Of a DNA stretch of 16,845 nt, positions 1 to 6,039 are shown one piece after another. Below the pieces are notes generated by a model that was not told the origin of the DNA, did not search any database, and saw only the letters and a list, made by a program, of their open reading frames with translations. The translations under genes and the position numbers were made by a program. Where the stretch lies: the NCBI GenBank assembly GCA_038746265.1, contig JBCDKU010000056.1, forward strand, positions 1-16,845, read 5' to 3'. Source of the DNA: JBCBKP01 sp038746265 (GTDB lineage: Bacteria; Planctomycetota; Phycisphaerae; Phycisphaerales; UBA1924). Position 1 is the first letter of the stretch. Each line of letters begins with the position of its first letter.

Positions 1-704
1 CGCAGCGCGATCGCGACGGCGACGGCTCCGAAGACGGCGAAGCCCAGGATCACCGGCGCGCTGAGCTTCGGGCTGGCGAGGGTGCGCCAGCGTGTGGTGA
101 TGCCAATCGCGGCGAGGACGCCGATGAGCAGGGGAACGGATGCCGGTCCTTTGGCGAGGGTGAGGATGACGACGCCGAGGAGCGTGACGGTCGCGGCGCG
201 CCAGCTGCCGCGCGCGACGCCGACGTGGATGAGGCCGTAAGCGGCGAGCATGGTGCCGAGGGTGTTCAGGGCTTCGATCTCTGCGGCGCGTCCTGATTCG
301 AGGAGCCAGGGTGTGAGCGCGCAGGTGAGCGCTGCGGCGAGTCCGCCCGCGGGGCCGAACCAGAGGCGGGCGAAGCGGAGCGCGACGAGGGCCATCAGGG
401 TGGCGGCGAGCGCGGACACGGCCCGGGCGCTCCACGCGGACTCGCCGAAGATCAGGGTGGAGATCGCGAACGCACACGGCATGCCGGGCGGCTTGCGGAG
501 GTAGGGCTGGCCGAACATGGTGGTGACGAGCCAGTCACCCGATTCGAGGATCTCGTAGGCGGGGATCGCGCGGTGGCCCTCGGTGGAGTGCAGTCCCCCC
601 GTGCCGAGGCGGAACCAGTAGACGATCGCGCAGGCCAGCAGGACCGCGGCGATCTGGAACCACGCCCGCGACCACAGCGGCTTGCGGCTGGCTGTGGGTG
701 TCAT
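1..704 (-). CDS. ArnT/PMT-like integral membrane glycosyltransferase (GT39/GT83 type), 3' part missing
   Basis: The visible 234 codons are the N-terminal part of a polytopic membrane glycosyltransferase that probably moves a sugar from a polyprenyl-phosphate donor to a lipid, glycan or protein outside the membrane. A first membrane segment at about residues 15-31 is followed by an exoplasmic loop with TEGHRAIPAYEIL (41-53), GDWLVTTMFGQPYLRKPPG (56-74). This is the family pattern of an acidic residue (E42), then GDW, then PYLRKPP. A second conserved-looking acidic stretch, GRAAEIEALN (138-147), follows further membrane segments at roughly 96-112, 118-135, 146-165, 172-200 and 217-233. The ATG at 702-704 overlaps the stop of the upstream phosphatase gene (ATGA), so the two are probably translationally coupled. 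The gene continues beyond the left edge. The family is clear, but donor and acceptor cannot be told from sequence. Confidence 0.85.
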   Translation of the reverse strand, partial: MTPTASRKPLWSRAWFQIAAVLLACAIVYWFRLGTGGLHSTEGHRAIPAYEILESGDWLVTTMFGQPYLRKPPGMPCAFAISTLIFGESAWSARAVSALAATLMALVALRFARLWFGPAGGLAAALTCALTPWLLESGRAAEIEALNTLGTMLAAYGLIHVGVARGSWRAATVTLLGVVILTLAKGPASVPLLIGVLAAIGITTRWRTLASPKLSAPVILGFAVFGAVAVAIAL

Positions 705-1390
705 CGCGGTCGGGTCGGGCCGTCGTAGGGAATGGGCTCGCCCGTCTCGAGCGCGCCTGCGATCGGGTCGCGCCAGCGCTCGAAGGACTCGCGGAGTCTG
801 GAGCCCTCGTCGTTCGGGTCCCAGCGGAAGGACTCGGCTTCGGCGAGGACGTCGGCGGTCGGGGCGTTCTCGTAGATCGAGCGGTAGAGGCCCACGAGGC
901 AGCCGGTCCGCTGCGTGCCGGCGGCGCAGTGGACGAGGACGGTGCGGTCGGTGCTCGACTCGATGATCTTCAGGACTTCGGCGTAGCGGTTGGGGTCGCC
1001 CGTGGCGTCGCCGAAGAGCGGGATGCGGAGGCGTTCGACGCCGAGCGCATCGGCGGTCGCCTGGGCTCGGCGTTCCTCGGTCGAGCCCAGTTCGTGGGCG
1101 CCGAGGTCGATGATGAGGTCGATGCCGTGCTGTTCGACCACAGTGCGGGTCGCCATTGGGGTCAATTCGCCCGAGCGAAAGAGGCGGCCCTCGACGACGG
1201 TGCCGAAGTTCTTGGGGACGAGGTTGGGCTCGGCGGAGGTCTCCCAGACGACCACGGCGGCGGCGATCAGCGCGGCCATGAGGACGGCGTTGCGCGAAAA
1301 CCGCGCCCAGGACCAGCCTCGGGAGGCGGGCGTTGTGTGCGTCCCGGAATCGAGATCGGGGGTGGTCTCGGACGATGTTGCGCTTGGCAC
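701..1390 (-). CDS. Membrane-anchored tyrosine/dual-specificity phosphatase-like protein
   Basis: This 229-aa protein has a hydrophilic Ser/Thr/Pro-rich N-terminus, one membrane segment (about 33-50) and a cysteine-phosphatase domain (about 58-200). NFGTVVEGRLFRSGELTP (61-78) is the usual entry motif of bacterial DSP/TpbA-like phosphatases. The P-loop HCAAGTQRTG (154-163) carries the CX5R signature with nucleophile C155 and R161; D128 or D132 could be the general acid. The topology suggests that the catalytic domain is extracytoplasmic. The likely start is the GTG at 1388-1390: it has no clear Shine-Dalgarno site, and the next Met (residue 38) lies inside the membrane segment, so it would be a poor start. 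The gene heads an operon with the glycosyltransferase, which suggests a role in envelope glycan or lipid metabolism, or regulation of it. The substrate is unknown: phosphotyrosine, a phospholipid or an isoprenoid phosphate are all possible. The P-loop is not the CX-GR-RS type of PTPMT1. Confidence 0.85.
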   Translation of the reverse strand: MPSATSSETTPDLDSGTHTTPASRGWSWARFSRNAVLMAALIAAAVVVWETSAEPNLVPKNFGTVVEGRLFRSGELTPMATRTVVEQHGIDLIIDLGAHELGSTEERRAQATADALGVERLRIPLFGDATGDPNRYAEVLKIIESSTDRTVLVHCAAGTQRTGCLVGLYRSIYENAPTADVLAEAESFRWDPNDEGSRLRESFERWRDPIAGALETGEPIPYDGPTRPR

Positions 1391-1400
1391 GCGGGATGCT
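1385..1400 (+). promoter_or_regulatory. Candidate sigma-54 (-24/-12) promoter for recR-rpoN
   Basis: TTGGCACG-CGGG-ATGCT matches the -24/-12 consensus TGGCACG-N4-TTGCW at all but one of the defined positions. The invariant GG (1386-1387) and GC (1398-1399) are separated by exactly ten bases, as required. The predicted transcription start is near 1411, about 18 nt before the recR ATG. The element points towards the gene for sigma-54 itself and overlaps the GTG start of the divergent phosphatase gene. I saw no obvious enhancer-binding-protein site, but such sites usually lie 100-200 bp upstream, here inside the phosphatase gene. The match is seen directly; the function is inferred. Confidence 0.5.
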
Positions 1401-1428
1401 AGGCAAATTCCGCGCCAGGCTAGAGTTC

Positions 1429-2115
1429 ATGGTGAGTGACCACACGGACAACGCGGAACGGGCTTCTTCGGGCGGCTTCAGCCGGGCGACCTCGTCGCGC
1501 GCCTATCCGGAGCCGGTGGAGCGGCTGCTCGATGAGCTGACGCGGCTTCCGGGCATCGGGCGTCGAACCGCGGAGCGGCTGGCGTTCTTTGTGCTGAAGT
1601 CACCACCCGATGAGGCGCTGGGGCTTGCGCGGGCGATCGAGGACGTGAAGAACACGGTGCGGCAGTGCTCGGTGTGCTTCAACCTGTCTGACGGCGAGAT
1701 GTGTGCGGTGTGCTCGGACGAGCGGCGGAACCGCGAGCAGGTGCTGGTGGTGGAGCAGCCGCGCGATCTGATCGCGCTGGAGCTGACCGGGGCGTACAAG
1801 GGTCTGTACCACGTGCTGATGGGTCGGATCGATCCGCTCGAGGGCGTGGGGCCGGGCGACCTGACCGTGGCTGGTTTGCTCGATCGCGTGCGCGACGCGG
1901 GTCGGCAGCCGGGCGGGGTGCGGGTGCGCGAGGTGGTGCTGGGTCTGAACCCGACGCTCGAGGGCGACGGGACGGCGCTGTTCCTGGCGGATCAGCTCAG
2001 CACGATGGGCGTTGAGGTCACACGGCTGGCGCGCGGTCTGCCGACGGGCGGGCAGCTCGAGTGGGCGAGCAAGGCAGTGCTGGCGGACGCAATCGCGGAG
2101 AGGCGGAAGCTGTGA
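1429..2115 (+). CDS. recR: Recombination mediator protein RecR
   Basis: RecR works with RecO (and RecF) to load RecA onto SSB-coated single-stranded DNA during gap repair. With the ATG at 1429 the protein has 228 aa, against about 200 for the family; the excess is a disordered N-terminal extension (residues 1-25). A helix-hairpin-helix segment, LTRLPGIGRRTAERLAFFVL (37-56), is followed by a four-cysteine zinc site (C80, C83, C92, C95), a Toprim domain beginning VLVVEQPRDL (105-114), and the conserved C-terminal segment GLNPTLEGDGTALFLADQL (172-190) plus TRLARGLPTGGQLEWAS (198-214). A GTG directly after the ATG (1432) is an alternative start; the Shine-Dalgarno signal is weak. The open frame reaches further upstream to 1333, but that part has no family similarity and runs over the promoter and the divergent gene. 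The stop overlaps an in-frame GTG of rpoN, which indicates an operon. Confidence 0.95.
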   Translation: MVSDHTDNAERASSGGFSRATSSRAYPEPVERLLDELTRLPGIGRRTAERLAFFVLKSPPDEALGLARAIEDVKNTVRQCSVCFNLSDGEMCAVCSDERRNREQVLVVEQPRDLIALELTGAYKGLYHVLMGRIDPLEGVGPGDLTVAGLLDRVRDAGRQPGGVRVREVVLGLNPTLEGDGTALFLADQLSTMGVEVTRLARGLPTGGQLEWASKAVLADAIAERRKL

Positions 2116-2123
2116 GCCCCGCG

Positions 2124-3710
2124 ATGCGCTTCGACCAGTCGCAGTCGATGCGGATGGGCCAGCAGATGAAGCTGGCGCCGCGGATGATCCAGTCGATGGA
2201 GATCCTCCAGATGTCCCTCGCGGAGCTGGAGGAGCGGATCGAGCAGGAACTCAGCAGCAACCCGACGCTTGAGCTTGAGGAGCGAGAGGCTGACCCTGAC
2301 TTGAAGCAGGAGTCCGTGAGCACCGACGGCGAGCTCGATCTCGATGGGCCGTCGGGCGAGGACGACTTCGCGCGGCTTGATCAGTACGAAGAAGATCACC
2401 CGGACGCTGCGGACAACAGCTTCGAGGATGAGCACCTACGGCAGCGGGAGGAGATCGACTGGCGGCACGAGGCGCCGCGGTCGTCGAGCCGTCTCGAGGG
2501 CGAGCCGGATGCGCGGCTCGAGATGCTCAACGCAGCGCCGGACCGGCACGAGAGCCTGCAGGAGCAACTGCTGCGGCAGTGGGCGATGGTCGATGTGATC
2601 CCGAAGCTCAAGCCCGCGGGCGAGGCGATCATCGGGAACCTCGATGACGACGGGTACCTGCGGGTGTCGCTCGAAGAGATCGCGGAGAAGTCGCCCAAGC
2701 CCTCATCGGTGAACGGCAGCGGGTGGCCGCCGACGATCGCGGATCTGGAGATGGCGCTGCAGGCGATCCAGCTGCTGCTCGAGCCGGCGGGCATCGGGGC
2801 GCGGGATGCGCGGGAGTGTTTGCTGCTGCAGCTCGACGCGCAGCTGGATCTGGTCGGACTGGGCGGGCCTCACGCGGAAGAGCGGATGATCGCGTCGGGC
2901 GAGACGATCCGGGCGGCGCGGACGCTGGTGCGGGAGCACTACGAGGATCTGCTCAAGAACCGGCTGCCGAAGATCGCGGACGCCTCGGGGCTGACTCTGG
3001 ATGAGATCCGGGCGGGGATCGACGCGCTCAAGCGGCTCAGCCTGGCGCCCGGGAAGCGGCTGGTCTCGGAGCGGGCGCAGCCGATCACACCGGACGCGTT
3101 TGTCGAGTACGACGACGTGAACGATCGGTATGTGGCGTACCTGAACGATCGGCGGTTGCCAAACCTGCAGATCAACCGGGAGTACGCGCTGCTCAGCAAG
3201 GACCGCTCGCTCGAGGCGCGGGACCGGGATTTCATCAAGAAGAACCTGTCGAACGCGACGTGGCTCATGGACGCCGTCGAGCAGCGGCGTTCGACGCTTC
3301 TGCGTGTGATCAACGTGGTGCTGCAGGAGCAGCGGGAGTTCTTTGATGTCGGGCCCGAGGCGCTCAAGCCCCTGCCGATGACGCAGGTGGCGGAGCAGCT
3401 GGGGATTCATGTCGCGACGGTGAGCCGTGCGGTGTCGGAGAAGCACCTGCAGACGCCGCGGGGGATTGTGGCGCTGCGTGGGTTCTTCTCGGGCGGGCTG
3501 CAGACCGAGTCGGGCGAGGACATGAGCTACGACGCGGTGCGGGCGGCGCTGAAGGACGTGGTGGAGAACGAGGACAAGTCGAAGCCGTTAAGCGACGAGG
3601 CCATCGTGAAGGTGCTGAATGACAAGGGCATCGAGATTGCGCGACGGACGGTCGCGAAGTACCGGGGGCAGCTCGGCATCCCGAGCGCGCGGATGCGGAA
3701 GCAGTTCTGA
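2124..3710 (+). CDS. rpoN: RNA polymerase sigma-54 factor RpoN
   Basis: Sigma-54 directs RNA polymerase to -24/-12 promoters and needs an AAA+ activator to open them. The 528-aa protein has the complete domain order: Gln/Met/Leu-rich region I (about 1-50, with MKLAPRMIQSMEILQMSLAE), an acidic region II (about 51-110), the core-binding region with NLDDDGYL (172-179), a helix-turn-helix (about 419-445, MTQVAEQLGIHVATVSRAVS) and the diagnostic RpoN box ARRTVAKYR (506-514). I chose the ATG at 2124 because family similarity begins there (MRFDQSQSMRMGQQM). A GTG at 2112 overlaps the recR stop as GTGA and has AGAGG 8 nt upstream; it is a real alternative that adds four residues. The gene is co-transcribed with recR. 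A sigma-54-like promoter ahead of recR suggests autoregulation. I see no clear terminator after the stop. Confidence 0.96.
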   Translation: MRFDQSQSMRMGQQMKLAPRMIQSMEILQMSLAELEERIEQELSSNPTLELEEREADPDLKQESVSTDGELDLDGPSGEDDFARLDQYEEDHPDAADNSFEDEHLRQREEIDWRHEAPRSSSRLEGEPDARLEMLNAAPDRHESLQEQLLRQWAMVDVIPKLKPAGEAIIGNLDDDGYLRVSLEEIAEKSPKPSSVNGSGWPPTIADLEMALQAIQLLLEPAGIGARDARECLLLQLDAQLDLVGLGGPHAEERMIASGETIRAARTLVREHYEDLLKNRLPKIADASGLTLDEIRAGIDALKRLSLAPGKRLVSERAQPITPDAFVEYDDVNDRYVAYLNDRRLPNLQINREYALLSKDRSLEARDRDFIKKNLSNATWLMDAVEQRRSTLLRVINVVLQEQREFFDVGPEALKPLPMTQVAEQLGIHVATVSRAVSEKHLQTPRGIVALRGFFSGGLQTESGEDMSYDAVRAALKDVVENEDKSKPLSDEAIVKVLNDKGIEIARRTVAKYRGQLGIPSARMRKQF

Positions 3711-4034
3711 CGGCCGTTGTTCCGCTCGCGATTTTCTGCGTCACCCGATGTGGTCATGCACTGCGCGTGCGCTGAATTGCTTTGAAAATAGTGTTTTTCT
3801 GCAAGCGATTGACCTTTGCGGGGTTGCTTTGGTTGCGCGCAAAATTGCAGGAGACGGTCTTGTTTGACGCAGCGAGTTGAGTTACTTGTAGAGGCGTTCC
3901 CGAGAGTGTGTGCGCCGCTCGCGCAGCTGTTTGGCGCTCGAAGCGGTTTGACTCGGACGCAGGTGTCGGCCTCCCCGCGCGGTGCCTGCGAGAGACGGTG
4001 GAAACGACCGCGGGGCGTAGAAGGGAATGACGAC
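3711..4034 (+). other. Intergenic leader region upstream of the secreted-protein pair
   Basis: No gene is supported in these 324 bases. The first half is AT-richer than its surroundings and holds a perfect 10-bp palindrome, TTGCGCGCAA (3833-3842), which could be an operator. A TTGACG at 3864-3869 with a poor -10 (TGTAGA, 3887-3892, 17-bp spacer) is the best sigma-70-like promoter I can find, and it is weak. Closer to the next gene, CCCCGCG (3973-3979) can pair with CGCGGGG (4009-4015) around a 29-nt loop just before the AAGGGA ribosome-binding site (4021-4026). The reading frame of the next gene is open back to 3816, but the extra residues look random and precede the signal peptide. Confidence 0.4.
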
Positions 4035-5072
4035 ATGTTGAGGAAGCTCGCCAATCATTTGGCTGTGTTGTCGTGCGCGCTCGTCGCGAGCGTGTCGATG
4101 TCGCAGGTCATGATCGAAGGTGGTTCGATCGAGAACGCGGACATCAGGTATCCGCCCACCGCGCCGGATTGCGTGGACCTGGTGTTCTACGGGGTGGATC
4201 TGGATCCGTCGTGCATCACGCGCACATGGAACACGGACATCCTGCTTCGGAGCGATCCGAACACCGATGAGCGGATCGGATTGCAGTGGGGCCGCGCGGA
4301 GGTTCTGGGAGTGGAGCCGGACCTTGACCCGAACTCGGAGACGTTTGGTCTGGACTGCCTGACGGTGCGGTACTCGGGCCCGCCGCGACAGGAGCTTATC
4401 GGTCGGCTGGTGCACGTGGGCGCATCGGTGCGCCCGGGCAAGGCGATCGTGAAGACGGAGATCTGGTGGACGTTTGATGGTCAGCGGATCCAGCGTCCGT
4501 GCGACCCGCGGATCACGTGGATCTGCCGCGACAACACGTGGCTGGTGTGCATCGAGAACAACAACCCGTTCCCGATCTATCTCTACGGCTGCCGCTTTTT
4601 CGGATTCCCTGATGGTGTGAATGTCACGCTGCCGCAGCTCGATGATCTGACGCTGCAGGATCTGAATCCCGAGCAGTTCGGCACGCAGTGGAACCCGATC
4701 ATCCCGCCCGACCAGGGCATCGGCCTGCCGCCGGGGATCTTCTGCCTGCGTCCGAAGTGCCGGATCTACCTGCCGATCACGGTGACGCGGTGGTTCCCGC
4801 TGGTGTTCCAGCTCGCGGCCCGCAACAGCCCCGAGGCGTTCCAGTTCGATCCGATCGAGGGCCCACAGCCGGGCGACTTCCTGCCGGACCCGACGGGCTC
4901 GCCCGAGGGCGGCATCGGCACGATCTTCATCGGTCAGTCGCGGCCGCCGCAGTCGTTCCAGTCGGACCTCAACGGTGACGGCGTGGTGAACATCCGCGAC
5001 GTGTTCGAGCGTCTGGCCCCGGAGTTCGGTCAGGTCAGCCAGGACGTGCCCGAAGCCGGCGGTCCCCGCTGA
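4035..5072 (+). CDS. Secreted cysteine-rich protein with a single C-terminal EF-hand (half-dockerin) loop
   Basis: I do not recognise the main domain. The 345-aa protein starts with a signal peptide (Met, Leu, Arg, Lys, then a hydrophobic stretch, cleavage probably near residues 21-24, SMSQ). The mature part has nine cysteines (46, 60, 108, 156, 164, 172, 186, 237, 242), rich in Pro, Asp and Trp, consistent with a disulfide-stabilised exported domain. Near the C-terminus DLNGDGVVNIRD (311-322) is a 12-residue calcium-binding loop like one half of a dockerin; a short tail without a second loop follows. The ATG at 4035 is set by the signal peptide and by AAGGGA 8 nt upstream. The gene lies 39 nt before the next secreted-protein gene on the same strand, so the two are probably one operon. 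Function is unknown; a structural or surface role is an inference. Confidence 0.8.
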   Translation: MLRKLANHLAVLSCALVASVSMSQVMIEGGSIENADIRYPPTAPDCVDLVFYGVDLDPSCITRTWNTDILLRSDPNTDERIGLQWGRAEVLGVEPDLDPNSETFGLDCLTVRYSGPPRQELIGRLVHVGASVRPGKAIVKTEIWWTFDGQRIQRPCDPRITWICRDNTWLVCIENNNPFPIYLYGCRFFGFPDGVNVTLPQLDDLTLQDLNPEQFGTQWNPIIPPDQGIGLPPGIFCLRPKCRIYLPITVTRWFPLVFQLAARNSPEAFQFDPIEGPQPGDFLPDPTGSPEGGIGTIFIGQSRPPQSFQSDLNGDGVVNIRDVFERLAPEFGQVSQDVPEAGGPR

Positions 5073-5111
5073 ATGCGCCTTGAGAAACGAGCTTTCGAAA
5101 GGAGCGACACC

Positions 5112-5807
5112 ATGACACGCAAGACACAACAACTCCTCGCGGCAATGGGTGCCGCGGTGGTCAGCGCGGCGGCGTTGGGACAGGTCGGGCTCGCGGTGGA
5201 CTTCGATCCCGCGCCCGGCATCCAGGACACCGTGATCGCGTCCGCGGGCGACACCGTGACGGCGGCGCTCGTCGTGTGGGCACCGAACGCGGGCGTGCTC
5301 GCGTATGAGTTCAGCGCGCGGTTCGATCCGGTGGAGCTGACCGCGTCGGCGGCGAACGAGCTGGTGCCGACGGGGTTTGGGTTCAACCTGACGCCGGGCG
5401 TGCGTTCGGTCGGGCCCTCGTTCGTCGAGGGGTTCGAGGCGGCGATCCTGCCGGGGCCCGGGCCTGCCGGGACGTCGTTTGTTGCGGGCACGATCGAGTT
5501 CGTCGTGACCGACGCGATCAACGACGGCGCGGCGGACGTCACGCCCGGGCTGCTCGGCATCGACGGCGGGTTCGGCTCGAACGCCTTCCTGCCGCTCGCG
5601 ATCACGGACGTCAGCCCGGGCTTTGTCATCGGGCAGAACCGTCTCGATTGCGACGGCAACGGGGTGGTGAATATCTCGGATCTGTTCTGCTTCATCAACC
5701 TGTTCACGATGACGCCGCCCGATCCGAGCACCGATTTCGATGGCAACGGGATCATCAATATCTCGGACCTGTTCGCGTACATCAACGCGTTCACGGCTCA
5801 GCCGTGA
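5112..5807 (+). CDS. Secreted protein with possible cohesin-like domain and C-terminal dockerin-like pair
   Basis: The 231-aa protein has a signal peptide (1-24, ending AALGQ), a beta-rich domain (about 25-172) and a 53-residue dockerin-like tail (179-231). In the middle domain, AGDTVTAALVVWAPNAGVLA (45-64) followed by YEFSARFDPVELTA (65-78), and later GTIEFVVTDA, resemble the pattern of cohesin domains (GDTV, hydrophobic strand, FDP-L). This is a pattern match by eye and needs a profile search. The tail has two calcium loops, DCDGNGVVNISD (179-190) and DFDGNGIINISD (208-219). The only two cysteines (180, 193) lie in the first repeat. The start at 5112 is chosen over the ATG at 5073 because AAAGGAG ends 7 nt upstream and the signal peptide begins there. 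The gene follows the Cys-rich protein closely. The function is unknown; extracellular attachment is likely. Confidence 0.85.
   Translation: MTRKTQQLLAAMGAAVVSAAALGQVGLAVDFDPAPGIQDTVIASAGDTVTAALVVWAPNAGVLAYEFSARFDPVELTASAANELVPTGFGFNLTPGVRSVGPSFVEGFEAAILPGPGPAGTSFVAGTIEFVVTDAINDGAADVTPGLLGIDGGFGSNAFLPLAITDVSPGFVIGQNRLDCDGNGVVNISDLFCFINLFTMTPPDPSTDFDGNGIINISDLFAYINAFTAQP
5646..5804 (+). repeat. Dockerin-like tail module, copy 1 (coding)
   Basis: This codes for the last 53 residues of the 231-aa secreted protein and matches the end of the 1458-aa protein at 45 of 53 residues, without gaps. Within the module two internal repeats (DxDGNGxxNISDLFxxI) are 29 residues apart. The DNA differs at many third positions, so the similarity appears to be kept at protein level rather than being a recent copy. 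Confidence 0.85.
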
Positions 5808-5815
5808 CCGTGGGC

Positions 5816-5836
5816 GACCTCTGACGTAGAGAGGTC
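5816..5836 (+). terminator. Stem-loop just after the dockerin-protein stop
   Basis: GACCTCT (5816-5822) pairs perfectly with AGAGGTC (5830-5836) across a 7-nt loop, 8 nt after the stop codon. No T-run follows directly, so it may be an RNA-stabilising 3' hairpin rather than a true terminator. Confidence 0.35.
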
Positions 5837-5878
5837 ACTGCTCCGGGCCGTTCTTTGCCGTGGCGGCCCGTGAACACC

Positions 5879-5913
5879 GCGCGGGCCCGGCTGACTGCTG
5901 GGCTCGCGCCTTT
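5879..5913 (+). terminator. Probable intrinsic terminator after the secreted-protein operon
   Basis: GCGCGGGCCCGGC (5879-5891) pairs with GCTGGGCTCGCGC (5897-5909): 13 base pairs including two G-U pairs, with loop TGACT, followed by CTTT. The T-run is short, so termination strength is uncertain. Confidence 0.5.
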
Positions 5914-5966
5914 GGAGAGGCTCGTATCCTGCTTCGGCGTTGATTCGCCGGGGGCGGGAAGGAAAG

Positions 5967-6000
5967 GCGCTCCTCGGTTGTTGGATCAACCGAGGGGCGC
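5967..6000 (+). promoter_or_regulatory. Strong stem-loop in the leader of the SpoIIE-type phosphatase gene
   Basis: GCGCTCCTCGGTTG (5967-5980) pairs with CAACCGAGGGGCGC (5987-6000): 14 base pairs with a single G-U pair and a 6-nt loop, ending 39 nt before the start codon. There is no T-run, so this is more likely a structured 5' leader element than a terminator. Its role is unknown. Confidence 0.5.
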
Positions 6001-6009
6001 GTTCTGCGT

Positions 6010-6031
6010 CCCCCGAGGACTCCGAAGGGGG
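6010..6031 (+). promoter_or_regulatory. Ribosome-binding site of the SpoIIE-type gene within a possible small hairpin
   Basis: GAAGGGGG (6024-6031) is a good Shine-Dalgarno site 8 nt before the GTG start and decides that start. CCCCC (6010-6014) can pair with the GGGGG (6027-6031) of the site around a 12-nt loop, which would hide it. The same CCCCC could instead pair with the GGGG in the right arm of the preceding stem-loop, so two exclusive folds are possible. Confidence 0.4.
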
Positions 6032-6039
6032 CGTGCGCG

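Noticed and set aside
5073..5111. Earlier ATG for the 231-aa secreted protein, directly after the preceding stop codon
   Set aside because: It would add 13 charged residues before the signal peptide, and the strong AAAGGAG site is placed for the ATG at 5112.
3882..5132. A 416-codon open frame on the minus strand, opposite the Cys-rich secreted protein
   Set aside because: It is Arg/His/Leu-rich without domains. The plus-strand gene has a signal peptide, a ribosome-binding site and an EF-hand loop.
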